DNA of 64,000 bases from Deferribacter abyssi (GTDB taxonomy: Bacteria; Chrysiogenota; Deferribacteres; Deferribacterales; Deferribacteraceae): NCBI RefSeq assembly GCF_049472655.1, contig NZ_JAQNCS010000004.1:62001-126000 (forward strand), in the 5' to 3' direction. Under the pieces are notes generated by a model, which did not search any database, was not told where the DNA came from, and saw nothing but the letters and a program-made list of their open reading frames with translations. This document shows, piece by piece, positions 35,217 to 44,950 of the stretch (position 1 is the first letter of the stretch; each line of letters begins with the position of its first letter). The translations under genes were made by a program, and so were the position numbers.

Positions 35217-35236
35217 TTGCCACTTTTCTGTGGCAA
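35217..35236. terminator. Short hairpin between convergent genes
   Basis: TTGCCAC (35217-35223) pairs with GTGGCAA (35230-35236) around TTTTCT, just after the GNAT gene and before the FAD gene's end. No long T-run. Confidence 0.5.
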
Positions 35237-35241
35237 ACAAA

Positions 35242-36582
35242 CTAGTTTTTCAAAATATCATTAGCTGCAATGATACCTGATGCATTAGCTTGAATAATAC
35301 CTCTTGTAATGCCTGCCCCATCCCCCACACAATATAAGTTTTTAATATTAAGTGATCTCATATTATTATCAACTTTAATTCTCAAAGAATAAAATTTTAC
35401 TTCTACACCATACATCAGCGTATTTGGATCAGCCATTCCTGGCATAACTTTATCGAGCTGTAAGATAGTTTCTTTCAAATCAGTAATATACCTATATGGT
35501 AAAACAAAAGACAAATCTCCAGGCATGGCATTTTTTAATGTAGGTATTACAAAATTTTTCTCAATCCGTTTATATGTTGACCTTCTCCCTCTTATAAGAT
35601 CACCAAAGCGCTGCACAATAACACTCCCACCACTTAGCATATTAGCCAAATTTGCAATATAACGTCCATACTTTACAGGCTCTCTGAAAGGTTCTGTAAA
35701 CTTTGTAGAAACAAGAAGAGCAAAATTTGTATTATTGCTCTTCTTGTTCTTGTAAGAATGTCCATTCACTGTCAAAATATTTCCATCATTATGCTCTACA
35801 GCAACAAATCCTCCAGGATTTACACAAAATGTCCTTACTTCATCCTCAAATTCAGAAGTGTAATATTTAATTTTAAACTCATACAGATAGTTAGTAAAAT
35901 GATCAGTTATTGCCTTTGGCACTTCAACTCTTACACCTATATCTACAGGATTAATATCAGAGTCAATACCGTATTTTTCTGCAATTTGCTGCATCCATGC
36001 ATTACCACTTCTACCTACTGCAATAATAATCTTATCGTAAAACTTTTTTTCACCATTTTTAGTAACAAGTCCTACTGCTTCATCTTTTTCTACAATCAGA
36101 TCTATCACAGGAGATTCACAATACAAATTCACGTTTTCGGACTTTTTAAAAAGTTCAAAAATTTTGTTAATTGCCAAAAGACAATTATCTGTACCAAGAT
36201 GTCTTATTTTAGCAGCATAAAGTCTGAGTTTATTTCTATTACATTGATATTCAAGATCTTTTATCTTCTCATAATCTTTTTTTGTATCAAGCTCAGTAAC
36301 ACCACTAAACTTAACCCAAATATCATCTGCCTCATCAATAAGTTTTTCAAGCTCAGTTTCACTTATGTAATCCGTAAGCCAACCACCAAATTCTGTAGTA
36401 AGTGTTAATTTACCATCAGAAAAAGCTCCAGCACCACCAAAACCACTCATCACATCTTTTCTTGTTCTTTCTTTTATACTTTTACCCTTTTCATAAATAT
36501 CTATTGTTATATGTTTATTTTGCATCAATTTGTAGGCCGCAAACATTCCAGCACTTCCAGCACCAATGACAGCTACTCTCAT
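35242..36582 (-). CDS. FAD-dependent dehydrogenase/oxidoreductase (COG2509-like)
   Basis: A 446-residue flavoprotein. The dinucleotide-binding start is RVAVIGAGSAGMFAAYKLM with IDIYEKGKSIKER; family marks are SGFGGAGAFSDGKLTL, IIIAVGRSGNAWMQQIAEKY, VDIGVRVEVP and the closing LYCVGDGAGITRGIIQANASG. This set is typical of the uncharacterised FAD-dependent dehydrogenase family related to HI0933-like proteins. Substrate unknown. It precedes a metallophosphoesterase on the same strand. Confidence 0.82.
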   Translation of the reverse strand: MRVAVIGAGSAGMFAAYKLMQNKHITIDIYEKGKSIKERTRKDVMSGFGGAGAFSDGKLTLTTEFGGWLTDYISETELEKLIDEADDIWVKFSGVTELDTKKDYEKIKDLEYQCNRNKLRLYAAKIRHLGTDNCLLAINKIFELFKKSENVNLYCESPVIDLIVEKDEAVGLVTKNGEKKFYDKIIIAVGRSGNAWMQQIAEKYGIDSDINPVDIGVRVEVPKAITDHFTNYLYEFKIKYYTSEFEDEVRTFCVNPGGFVAVEHNDGNILTVNGHSYKNKKSNNTNFALLVSTKFTEPFREPVKYGRYIANLANMLSGGSVIVQRFGDLIRGRRSTYKRIEKNFVIPTLKNAMPGDLSFVLPYRYITDLKETILQLDKVMPGMADPNTLMYGVEVKFYSLRIKVDNNMRSLNIKNLYCVGDGAGITRGIIQANASGIIAANDILKN

Positions 36583-36592
36583 TAATTACCCC

Positions 36593-37075
36593 CTAAATCT
36601 GAATAATTTTTGCATTAAAATTCCTGCCTTTTATAAAAAGAAGAGCATAAGAATTAAACGGTGTATAACGATTATTTGTTGGACTACCTGGATTTAAAAA
36701 ATGTACATCCCCTAAAACTCCCCAAAAAGGTTTATGTGCATGACCATATACTATAATATCTACATCATCATATTCATATAAAAGTCTATTTTCTAGCCCA
36801 AAAGAAGCTCCATACCCATGTATAAGTCCCACCCTAACTTCATCAAACTTTAATATTCTTTTTTTAGGCAATAATTTTTCATCAAAAAACGGGTCCATAT
36901 TTCCTTTTACCGCGTATACATTTGGATTTATATGCTCAATCTGATGTATAAGCTTATAGCCCACAATATCTCCAGCATGCAAAATGGCATCAGCATCGTT
37001 AAACTCCGTAATCAACGCCGATGGCAGTTTATCAATATCATCTGTGTGCGTATCCGAAATCACCACAATTTTCAT
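36593..37075 (-). CDS. YfcE/MJ0936-type metallophosphoesterase
   Basis: About 160 residues of calcineurin-like phosphoesterase. Metal motifs: VVISDTHTDDID (D-x-H), ILHAGDIVG (GD), VKGNMDPFF (GN-D), GLIHGYG (GHxH-like) and IIVYGHAHKPFW (GHxH). The group hydrolyses phosphodiesters such as bis-p-nitrophenyl phosphate; the true substrate is unknown. I start at 37075; 37084 is also possible, and no convincing ribosome site is visible. Divergent from the CCA-adding gene. Confidence 0.87.
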   Translation of the reverse strand: MKIVVISDTHTDDIDKLPSALITEFNDADAILHAGDIVGYKLIHQIEHINPNVYAVKGNMDPFFDEKLLPKKRILKFDEVRVGLIHGYGASFGLENRLLYEYDDVDIIVYGHAHKPFWGVLGDVHFLNPGSPTNNRYTPFNSYALLFIKGRNFNAKIIQI

Positions 37076-37135
37076 AAAAATCATTATATATACTCAACCA
37101 TTGAAATCAATCGCTTTTTAGTTTAAAAAACTAAA

Positions 37136-38437
37136 ATGAGATTAAAGGACTTCCTCAATAATAATTTAACCTTAAAAATAATTTCACTGTCAAAAAATTT
37201 TGATATAGATTTTTATTTTGTGGGAGGGTGTGTCAGAGATGCGATTTTAGGCATCAAATCGCATGATATCGATATCGTCCCTTTTGGTATCGATTACAGA
37301 GAATTTTCAAAAATTTTGAAGAAAAAACTAAATGCTACCGCTATCCCTTTCAAAGATAATGTTAGACTTTATGTTAATAATATTGTTATTGATGTATCAA
37401 AGCCAAGAGGTAAAACAATATCAGATGATTTGCAAAAAAGAGATTTCACCATTAACAACCTGGCAATGGATAAAAATGGCAAAATCATCGGAGATATAAC
37501 AGATATTAATAAAAAATTAATTAAACATGTGTATGAAGAAGTTTTTCAAGATGATCCCATAAGAATTCTAAGGGCTTACAGGTTTGCCTCACAGCTCGGT
37601 TTTCAAATTGATACAGAAACTTTGAACAAAATATATCATGAAAAAGAGCTTCTTAAAAATGCACCGAATGAACGAATTTATGACGAAATAATTAAACTAT
37701 TAAAAAGAAATCATAATTTCAACGCCTTGAAAATGCTACAACAGAGCGAAGTTCTGTTTGTCCTTTACCCGGAATTTAAGAAAATAGAAGGTTTACCACA
37801 GGGGAAATACCATAAAGATTGTGCTCTTACACATACATTTAAAGTAGTAGAATTAATGCAATATATGGCTGAAAAATTGAATCTTTCTGACCAAACAAAG
37901 AATATTCTCCTACTTACTGCCTTGTTTCATGACGTAGGAAAAGGGTATACCGGAGAAAAAAACAATTATAAAAACTTTATTGGACATGAAAAGGAAAGTG
38001 TTAAAATAGCAAAAAAGTATTTAACCAAATACCCTATACACAAAAATCATATTAACAAAATCCTACTTCTGATTAAATATCATACAAAAATAAGAGTTTA
38101 TGCCACTGAAACTGCAAAAAATAACACTTTAAAAAAGTTCATTTATAAACATAATCCATATCTTGAAGAACTAATTCTTTTTACCTTGGCTGATAACCTT
38201 ACCAAAGGAAAATCAATGGAGCATATTTATCAAACAATTATCAGAATTAGAGAACTTGCAAAACTGATGCACTGGGAAAAGAAAAACCTAATTACAGGAC
38301 ACGATTTGATACAACTACCTATAAAAGATAAAAAAATGTTTTCAACTATACTAAATGATGTTCATGAAAAATTAGTCATAGGTGTTTTAAAAAGTAAAAA
38401 AGAAGCAATAAAATACATTAAAAACAATTACTTGTAA
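37136..38437 (+). CDS. CCA-adding enzyme / poly(A) polymerase family with HD domain
   Basis: A 433-residue tRNA nucleotidyltransferase. The catalytic pol-beta head has FYFVGGCVRDAILG (GG-x-VRD), HDIDIVPFG (DxD), and RGKTISDDLQKRDFTINNLA; the neck has DDPIRILRAYRFASQLGF (ERMRF-like). A C-terminal HD domain is present with LLTALFHDVGKGYTG. None of the four tRNA genes in this window encodes CCA, so such an enzyme would be essential. The gene is preceded by no clear ribosome binding site. Confidence 0.88.
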   Translation: MRLKDFLNNNLTLKIISLSKNFDIDFYFVGGCVRDAILGIKSHDIDIVPFGIDYREFSKILKKKLNATAIPFKDNVRLYVNNIVIDVSKPRGKTISDDLQKRDFTINNLAMDKNGKIIGDITDINKKLIKHVYEEVFQDDPIRILRAYRFASQLGFQIDTETLNKIYHEKELLKNAPNERIYDEIIKLLKRNHNFNALKMLQQSEVLFVLYPEFKKIEGLPQGKYHKDCALTHTFKVVELMQYMAEKLNLSDQTKNILLLTALFHDVGKGYTGEKNNYKNFIGHEKESVKIAKKYLTKYPIHKNHINKILLLIKYHTKIRVYATETAKNNTLKKFIYKHNPYLEELILFTLADNLTKGKSMEHIYQTIIRIRELAKLMHWEKKNLITGHDLIQLPIKDKKMFSTILNDVHEKLVIGVLKSKKEAIKYIKNNYL

Positions 38438-38484
38438 AAAGCATAATATGTGTGGTGGAAAAGTTAACATAGAAATCAAAAAGC

Positions 38485-38507
38485 GAGCCCTCTAAAGGGC
38501 TCCTTTT
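38485..38507 (+). terminator. Terminator of the CCA-adding gene
   Basis: GAGCCCT (38485-38491) pairs with AGGGCTC (38496-38502) around a 4-nt loop, followed by CTTTT. It ends at the stop of the convergent DUF2892 gene, so it could serve both directions. Confidence 0.8.
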
Positions 38508-38697
38508 ATTCCTCCGGAATACCAAGTTTAATAAGAATTTTTTCCAATGGACAGAAATTTGTAAATCCAGATTGAAACAGATTCAAACCAACAAATAAAG
38601 TAAAGGCAAACCACCACTTATTTACTGTTAAACCCAAAATCACACTAATAGTCACAAATAATCCTGGAATAATTCTCATAAGTCTCTTAACTGTCAT
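38506..38697 (-). CDS. DUF2892/YgaP-type small membrane protein
   Basis: A 63-residue protein with two hydrophobic helices (LFVTISVILGLTVNKWWFAFTLFVGLN) and FTNFCPLEKILIKLG, the ending typical of DUF2892 domains; in E. coli YgaP a similar part anchors a rhodanese. The Cys in NFCPLE is the conserved one. It sits 3 bp after the RND pump gene at the end of an ArsR-controlled efflux operon. Function unknown; possibly linked to sulfur or membrane stress. Confidence 0.8.
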   Translation of the reverse strand: MTVKRLMRIIPGLFVTISVILGLTVNKWWFAFTLFVGLNLFQSGFTNFCPLEKILIKLGIPEE

Positions 38698-38700
38698 GTT

Positions 38701-41700
38701 TTATACCTCCACTTTCTTTATAAATTTTCCAAACATTCTATAGTAAATGTAATAGGTCAGTGGTATAATCACAAGTGTTAATATAGTAGATACCACAGCT
38801 CCTGTAATCAGAGAAACTCCAAGTCCAGCAAAAATAGGATCAGGCAACATAAACAATGCCCCAGTAATAACTGCCACCGTAGTAAGAACCACCGGTCTCG
38901 TCCTAATGGCTCCAGCCTGCACCACCGCCTCTTTTATACTTTTCCCTTTTTCCAATGCAGCTTCGGTAAAGTCAATAAGCAAAACTGCATTTCTCACCAT
39001 AATACCTGCAAGAGCAATAAACCCTATCATACTTGTGGCTGTAAAAAATTTTCCAAAAAGATAATGTCCTGGAATTATACCAAGTAAACTCAAAGGAATA
39101 GGTATCATCATAATAATTGGAGTAGCAAACGATTTAAACCAAGCCACAAGAACAAAATACATAATTATCAATACAGCAGCAAAGGCAAGTCCAAGATCTC
39201 TAAACACTTCATAAGTAATTTGCCATTCTCCATCCCACTTGATACTTACATGGTCTGTAGTTTCAGGCTGATGTGTCCAAAGTAATTCAACAGGCTTGCC
39301 ATTGTAAGTGATGTTTTTAATATTCTTATTCATTTTTAAAATTGCATAAACAGGACTTTCTTCTTTTCCTGCCACATCCCCTGTGACATAAACCACAGGC
39401 TGAAGATTCTTATGATATATGGCCTTATCTTTAACTCTTTCTTTCAAATGAACAAGTTCAATCAAAGGCACAGGTTTACCTGCCATTGATATCAAATTAA
39501 TATTTTTAATACTGTCTAAGATATTTTTCTCGTTCTCAGGTAATTTCAATATAATATCCACTCCCTCTCTATCAAATCCGGTATGTACTCTTCCAACTTT
39601 CATACCATTTAAAGCCATATACATTGTCTTCGCAATCATTTCAGTAGATATACCTGTTAAAGCAGCCTTTTCTTTATCCACTTCAAAGACATACTCCTTC
39701 ATATCATCTTCCACATACCAGTCCACATCTACCACCCCTTCAGTATTCTCGAAAATCTCCTTTACTTTTTTAGCTACCTCAAGTCTTGCCTTTTCATTTG
39801 GTCCATAAACTTCTGCTACTAAAGTAGACAACACTGGTGGACCAGGTGGAACTTCAGCAATTTTCACATTTGCATTGTATTTTTTAGCAATCCTTTGAAT
39901 CGGCTCTCTTATCAACTTTGCTAAAGCATGGCTTTTTAATTTCCTTGCAGTTTTATCCACAAAATTTACCTGAATATCAGCTACATTGCTACCCTTTCTT
40001 AAAAAATAATGCCTTACAAGGCCATTAAAATTATAAGGTGCAGCAATACCAGCATAAATCTGATAATTTTTCACTTCTTTTACGGTGGCCAAATAACTAC
40101 CAATTTCCGACGCTACCCTTGTCGTTTCCTCAAGTGATGTTCCTTCAGGCATATCGATAATTACTTGTAATTCATTTTTATTATCAAATGGGAGCATTTT
40201 CATTACTACAAGCTTTGTCGGAATAAACATAAATGCACCTATGAATAGCCCAATCATCACAACACCCAACAAAATTCTTAAAGAAAGTTTGTCCATTAAA
40301 GGTACAAGAATACTACTATACATTTTATAAAGTTTTGTAGTTTTAATGTAGTCTTCTTCATCCACATCCTTTTCTACTTTGGTATGACCTGCAAGAAGTT
40401 TGTATGATAACCACGGAGTAATAATAAGGGCCACAAGTAGCGAAAAAATCATCGCAAGTGATGCACCAATTGGCATTGGTTTCATATAAGGCCCCATCAG
40501 CCCTCTAACAAAAGCCATTGGATAAATGGCCACAATAACTGTGATTGTCGCGAGGATTGTAGGGTTACCCACCTCACCAACAGCCATTATAGCTCGTTTT
40601 AATAAATTGGTCTTTGAAATCTTAAAATGCCGCTCCATGTTCTCTACAACAATAATAGCATCATCCACCACCAAACCGGCTACAAATATAAGAGCAAAAA
40701 GAGTTACTCTATTTAAGGTATAATCAAACATATAATATACGAATAATGTTAAGGCAAAAGTTACTGGTAATGCCACAAAAACTACCAATCCTGCACGCCA
40801 TCCCATTGTAAATGTCATTACAATTATAACTGCTAAAATAGCTCCAAGTAAGTGCTCAATAAGAGTTTTCACCTTATCATAAGCTGTCTCACCATAATTT
40901 CTTGTAATAGTTACATTTACACTTTCAGGTATAATTGTCTTTTTTAGACTATTAAGTTTTTTCAATATATGCTCAGCTACTACAACCGAATCACTCCCCT
41001 TTCTTTTTGAAATCGAAATAGTTACTGCATTATAAAGGTTAGGAGATATTTTTTCATTAAACCCTATCAATACATAATTCTTTGGAACTTCTGGAGCATC
41101 CATCACCTTAGCTACATCTTTAAGATAAACCGGTTTCCCTTGATAAACACCAACAACTAAATTCTTAACATCTTGCACATCTTTGAAAAAACCACCCGCT
41201 TTGATATAAAATGTTTTGTTATTGTAAGTTATTTCACCTGTATTTAAAGACTGATTGGACATATTAATTGCGCCATACAATCTAAAAAGATCAATATTGT
41301 ATGATTTGAGTGCAACTATATCAGGTTCAACCTTTATAACTCTTTTATATCCACCTATGATAGACGTTTCAGACACATCAGGAATTTCTTTCAATTGCTG
41401 CTCAACCTCTACAGCAATTCTCCTTAACGTGTATGAGTCATATTTTTTAGACCATAAAGTTAGTGCCACTTGAGGCACATCATCAATAGAACGTTTTTTA
41501 ATAATAGGAGGTAATACCCCATGTGGCATTCTATCCATATTATAATCTATTTTTGTTTTTAATTTTGTTATACTTTTTTCTTCATCTTCACCCACTTTAA
41601 ACCTAACAACTACCATGCCAACATCATTCATTGCTGTTCCATAAACATATTCAACACCTGGTATTTCCCACATTAATTTCTCAAGAGGTTCTACCACAAC

Positions 41701-41979
41701 CTTTTCCACATCCTTTGCGTTGGCTCCTGGGTATGGTACAAAAATATCAACCATTGGAACAACAATTTGTGGTTCTTCCTCTTTAGGAGTAAAAATAACA
41801 GAAACAATTCCTATAAAAATAGAAGCAATCACAAGTAATGGAGTGATTTTCGAGCGTAAAAACGCCTTTGCCACCCTTTCTGCTATTCCATATTTTAACT
41901 CTTCAAGTTCCTCTTCTACTTCTATTTCACAGTTTTCAACTTCACTGTTCTTTTTTATTTCTTTATCCTTTTTTTCCAT
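38701..41979 (-). CDS. RND efflux permease (AcrB/MdtB-like, HAE1 class)
   Basis: A proton-driven inner-membrane pump of 1092 residues with 12 predicted helices and two large periplasmic loops. TM4 carries the proton relay pair in FVAGLVVDDAIIVVENMERH (Asp-Asp). The ends of both halves are standard (GIMVRNAVLLIDFTEAALEKG, IRTRPVVLTTVAVITGALFM). An unusually long acidic cytoplasmic N-terminus of about 45 residues (EEELEELKYGIAERVAKAFL) precedes TM1. Substrate is unknown. Together with the adjacent MFP and TolC it forms a complete tripartite pump. Confidence 0.92.
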   Translation of the reverse strand: MEKKDKEIKKNSEVENCEIEVEEELEELKYGIAERVAKAFLRSKITPLLVIASIFIGIVSVIFTPKEEEPQIVVPMVDIFVPYPGANAKDVEKVVVEPLEKLMWEIPGVEYVYGTAMNDVGMVVVRFKVGEDEEKSITKLKTKIDYNMDRMPHGVLPPIIKKRSIDDVPQVALTLWSKKYDSYTLRRIAVEVEQQLKEIPDVSETSIIGGYKRVIKVEPDIVALKSYNIDLFRLYGAINMSNQSLNTGEITYNNKTFYIKAGGFFKDVQDVKNLVVGVYQGKPVYLKDVAKVMDAPEVPKNYVLIGFNEKISPNLYNAVTISISKRKGSDSVVVAEHILKKLNSLKKTIIPESVNVTITRNYGETAYDKVKTLIEHLLGAILAVIIVMTFTMGWRAGLVVFVALPVTFALTLFVYYMFDYTLNRVTLFALIFVAGLVVDDAIIVVENMERHFKISKTNLLKRAIMAVGEVGNPTILATITVIVAIYPMAFVRGLMGPYMKPMPIGASLAMIFSLLVALIITPWLSYKLLAGHTKVEKDVDEEDYIKTTKLYKMYSSILVPLMDKLSLRILLGVVMIGLFIGAFMFIPTKLVVMKMLPFDNKNELQVIIDMPEGTSLEETTRVASEIGSYLATVKEVKNYQIYAGIAAPYNFNGLVRHYFLRKGSNVADIQVNFVDKTARKLKSHALAKLIREPIQRIAKKYNANVKIAEVPPGPPVLSTLVAEVYGPNEKARLEVAKKVKEIFENTEGVVDVDWYVEDDMKEYVFEVDKEKAALTGISTEMIAKTMYMALNGMKVGRVHTGFDREGVDIILKLPENEKNILDSIKNINLISMAGKPVPLIELVHLKERVKDKAIYHKNLQPVVYVTGDVAGKEESPVYAILKMNKNIKNITYNGKPVELLWTHQPETTDHVSIKWDGEWQITYEVFRDLGLAFAAVLIIMYFVLVAWFKSFATPIIMMIPIPLSLLGIIPGHYLFGKFFTATSMIGFIALAGIMVRNAVLLIDFTEAALEKGKSIKEAVVQAGAIRTRPVVLTTVAVITGALFMLPDPIFAGLGVSLITGAVVSTILTLVIIPLTYYIYYRMFGKFIKKVEV

Positions 41980-41980
41980 A

Positions 41981-43156
41981 TTACCCCTCCAGGATATCTC
42001 CAGCGTTTAGTTTATCAGCATTCTCAATCACAATCTTCTCTCCTTCACTCAAACCACTAAGAATTTCAACTTTATCTTGAAATCTTCTACCAGTTTTGAC
42101 TATACGCAATTCAGCTTTTCCATTTTTATCTACAAACACTATCTCAAGCTGCCCTCTAATCACTACCGCCTGTTTTGGTACAAGTAAAATATTTTCCTTT
42201 GTCCCTGTTATTTTAATTTTGGCATACATACCTGGAGTGGCATCACTATTCCCTGTCAATTTTATTTTAAAATTCCTCGTGGCAGGATCTACATCAGGAC
42301 TTATTTCTAAAACTTTTGCAATATACTGTACTCCAATAGATGGAATTTCCACATCCACTTTTTTACCCACCTTAAATTTACCAGTAACACTTTCGTTAAC
42401 ATAAGCATAAACCACATTATCAAGACTTCCTATTTTCAAAATAGGTTGACCTGGAGCAGCTAAATTACCCACATCTGACTTTTTTTCTAAAACTATTCCA
42501 TCAAAAGGTGCAAGAACTTTTGTATAGGATAAATATGTATTTACTTCTGATAACGCAGCTAATGCTTGTTCTCTCTTAATTTTAACCTGATTTAATTTTT
42601 CCTCTGCAAGTTTCACATTTCTTTCAGCAATTTCATAAGCCGCTTTTGCCATTTTATACTTAGCTTCAACTTCATCAAATTCCTGTTTACTAACACTTTC
42701 ATTAGCAATGAGATTTTTAAATCTTTTATATGTTTTTTCAGCAAGTTCATAAGCTGCCTTAGCCTGCTGGTATTGTTGTCTTGCCATTTCTATACCAAGC
42801 TCTGCCTGCTTCAATCCATTTTCAGCCTCTTTAACTGCTGCTTTTGCAAATTCTCTCTTATCTTCAAGTTCCTTACTTTTAATTTTTATAAGCAACTCAC
42901 CTTTTTTAAATCTCTCACCCTCTTTTACATAAATTTTTTCAATATACCCAACCACTTTAGGCATAAGATACGTGGTAGTATTACTAAATACTGTACCACT
43001 GTAACTGAATCCTGTACTTACTGTTTCTTTTTTCAAAATTTCTGTTTTTACTTTTACTTTCTTTGGAGACTCAAGTTGTTCGGTCATTTTCTTTTTTTCG
43101 CCTGACGAACAAGCTATAAAAAAGAATAATGACAAAATAGCTAACCATTTTTTCAT
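41981..43156 (-). CDS. RND periplasmic adaptor (membrane fusion protein)
   Basis: A 391-residue adaptor with a lipoprotein-type signal (LSLFFFIACSSGEKKK, lipobox ending in Cys near residue 16). The beta-barrel and lipoyl parts flank a long coiled coil (about 95-215, AAVKEAENGLKQAELGIEMA onward), and VLAPFDGIVLEKKSDVGNLA is the lipoyl half-motif. It links the RND pump and TolC. Ends 1 bp before the pump gene starts. Confidence 0.9.
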   Translation of the reverse strand: MKKWLAILSLFFFIACSSGEKKKMTEQLESPKKVKVKTEILKKETVSTGFSYSGTVFSNTTTYLMPKVVGYIEKIYVKEGERFKKGELLIKIKSKELEDKREFAKAAVKEAENGLKQAELGIEMARQQYQQAKAAYELAEKTYKRFKNLIANESVSKQEFDEVEAKYKMAKAAYEIAERNVKLAEEKLNQVKIKREQALAALSEVNTYLSYTKVLAPFDGIVLEKKSDVGNLAAPGQPILKIGSLDNVVYAYVNESVTGKFKVGKKVDVEIPSIGVQYIAKVLEISPDVDPATRNFKIKLTGNSDATPGMYAKIKITGTKENILLVPKQAVVIRGQLEIVFVDKNGKAELRIVKTGRRFQDKVEILSGLSEGEKIVIENADKLNAGDILEG

Positions 43157-43178
43157 AAATCTATCCTCCTAATTTGTT

Positions 43179-44486
43179 TTATTTTAACAATCCTACAGCA
43201 AACATTAACCTTGCCTTATTAACTATCAGTTCATATTCTGCCATATACAGTTTTAACTCAGCTTCTTTGACTTCAACTTCCCTATCAAGAAGCTCAGTCA
43301 CCTTTACAATGCCTTCTTTAAATCGGTTTTCAGTAATTTTTAAAGCCTCATAAGCTTTTTCTACCTGAATCTTTGCAGTCTCCACCTTCTTCTCACTAGC
43401 AAAAATTGAATAATATGCTTCTTTAACTTCACTTTTAATTTGATACTTTAAATCAGTTATCTTATTAATAAGTGAAAAATATTTACTTCTTGACTCTCTT
43501 ACTTTGTTATAATCAGAAAAGCCGTTAAATAGATTTAATTTTACATATGCACCTATTGTAAAACCATTTCCTTCATCACCTAAAAACTTATTATCATTTT
43601 GTTTATAATTAGCAAAAAGTGCCACTTCAGGCAAAAATAAGCTTTTTGCTTTTTTAATTTCATAATCATTAACTTTTAAATATTTTTCATACGCTTTTAA
43701 ATCTTCCCTATTATTCATAGCTAACGCTAAATAATCATTCAGCTTTTTATTTACATTTAGATCCACATCACTCCAGACAATTTCAATATTATCATCAGAG
43801 TTTAAGAGTCGTTGTAAAAAGCTCTTAGAAACTTCCACCTGTTTTTCCGCATCTTTAACAGCCACTTCATTCATCAATAAATAATTTTCAGCAACAAGTA
43901 AGTCACTTTTAACAATCATCCCATTCTCATAGAAATTTTTTGCCATTTCATAATATCTTTTAGTTCTTTCATATGATTTCTTTGTTACATCTAAAGCTTT
44001 TTCTGATAATCCCACTGCAAAAAAAGACCTGTAGGTATTGTATATTAAAGTTTCTTTAATCCTTGATAATTTTAAATTTGCAGCTTGCTCCATTGCTTTA
44101 GCCTGTTTTATTCCAAAAAGAATCTTACCATTCATAAAAACAGGCTGAATAATTTCAATTTTACTCTCAAAATTCGATACATTTTCAGGATTACTCATTT
44201 GTGTCAAAAAATACGGCATATCAAATTTACCCTGAGCCATTTTAAAAAACGCTGCCGTTGCAGGCTCATCTGTTCTCATATATGTTTCAGAAATAGTTAG
44301 TTTCGGAAGGTAAGCTCCTTTTGCCTGATACAACTGATATTTTGCTGCTTTGGCTTCCTCTTCATAAGCCTTAATTACACTATTGTTCTTTAAAACCATC
44401 TTTTTTGCTTCAGTAAAGGTAAGAGGCTTAGCAAAAGCTACACTACTATAAAGGAACAAAAGTCCCACAACTCTTAATATTCTCAT
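43179..44486 (-). CDS. TolC-type outer-membrane efflux protein
   Basis: A 435-residue protein with signal peptide (LRVVGLLFLYSSVAFAKPL) and the paired alpha-helical repeats of the OEP family, e.g. TFTEAKKMVLKNNSVIKAYEEE and ALKITENRFKEGIVKVTELLDREVEV. Likely the outer-membrane duct of the tripartite pump. Its start overlaps the end of the ArsR gene by 4 bp, so the regulator leads the operon. Confidence 0.9.
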   Translation of the reverse strand: MRILRVVGLLFLYSSVAFAKPLTFTEAKKMVLKNNSVIKAYEEEAKAAKYQLYQAKGAYLPKLTISETYMRTDEPATAAFFKMAQGKFDMPYFLTQMSNPENVSNFESKIEIIQPVFMNGKILFGIKQAKAMEQAANLKLSRIKETLIYNTYRSFFAVGLSEKALDVTKKSYERTKRYYEMAKNFYENGMIVKSDLLVAENYLLMNEVAVKDAEKQVEVSKSFLQRLLNSDDNIEIVWSDVDLNVNKKLNDYLALAMNNREDLKAYEKYLKVNDYEIKKAKSLFLPEVALFANYKQNDNKFLGDEGNGFTIGAYVKLNLFNGFSDYNKVRESRSKYFSLINKITDLKYQIKSEVKEAYYSIFASEKKVETAKIQVEKAYEALKITENRFKEGIVKVTELLDREVEVKEAELKLYMAEYELIVNKARLMFAVGLLK

Positions 44487-44755
44487 TCTTCTCCCTCCAT
44501 AAGTATATCAACAATTTTTTTTATTTTTCCATCTATCACTTTGTAACAAATAATATTTTTATCTCTTTCTCCTTCTACAATTCCAGCATTTTTCAAAAGA
44601 CTCAAATGTCTACTTATAATTGCTTGAGGAATACTCATCATTTCAGAAATCTTTGTTACATTACATTCCTTTTTTGACAAACCATGTACAAGCTGTAACC
44701 TAATTGGATGACCTAAAATTTTTAATTTTTCTGCATATATGTCGTAGTTACTCAT
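44483..44755 (-). CDS. ArsR/SmtB family repressor of the RND operon
   Basis: A 90-residue winged-helix repressor. KILGHPIRLQLVHGL, ISEMMSIPQAIISRHLSLLKNAGIV and the wing GERDKNIICYKVIDGKI are typical. Cysteines are at 31 (ECNV) and 70 (IICY). Both are at equivalent places in the second ArsR protein at 62603-62899. ATG at 44755 follows GGGGGTG; the longer frame would begin in the promoter. It probably autoregulates through the AT-rich operator at 44773-44796 and controls the efflux genes. Confidence 0.88.
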   Translation of the reverse strand: MSNYDIYAEKLKILGHPIRLQLVHGLSKKECNVTKISEMMSIPQAIISRHLSLLKNAGIVEGERDKNIICYKVIDGKIKKIVDILMEGEE

Positions 44756-44772
44756 TATAACACCCCCAAGAA

Positions 44773-44812
44773 TATATATACCTATAAATATATGTATATT
44801 TATATTTGTCAA
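44773..44812 (-). promoter_or_regulatory. Promoter and AT-rich operator of the ArsR-RND operon
   Basis: On the minus strand TTGACA (44812-44807) is followed by AT-rich DNA with several possible -10 boxes (e.g. TATTTA at 16 bp spacing). Within it ATATAC and GTATAT arms face each other across about 12 bp. A closely related sequence stands before the other ArsR gene. Confidence 0.55.
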
Positions 44813-44903
44813 TAATAATATTGCCTTTTATTAGTTTTTCCAAAACATTACATCAACTTAACTATAGATAATGACTTCTACAATATTCTTTCAAAACTTT
44901 TTA

Positions 44904-44932
44904 TTGATTTATCGATAACTATGTGTTATTAG
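44904..44932 (+). promoter_or_regulatory. Putative rpsB promoter
   Basis: TTGATT (44904-44909), 17-bp spacer, TATTAG (44927-44932). A moderate match, placed so that the structured leader 44946-45010 would begin the transcript. Confidence 0.45.
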
Positions 44933-44950
44933 GAACACCCTAAAACACAC

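Noticed and set aside
44483..44755. Assigning the ArsR protein as a SqrR/BigR-type sulfide sensor
   Set aside because: The conserved Cys pair is not at the helix 2/helix 5 positions of SqrR; the sensed ligand cannot be named from sequence.
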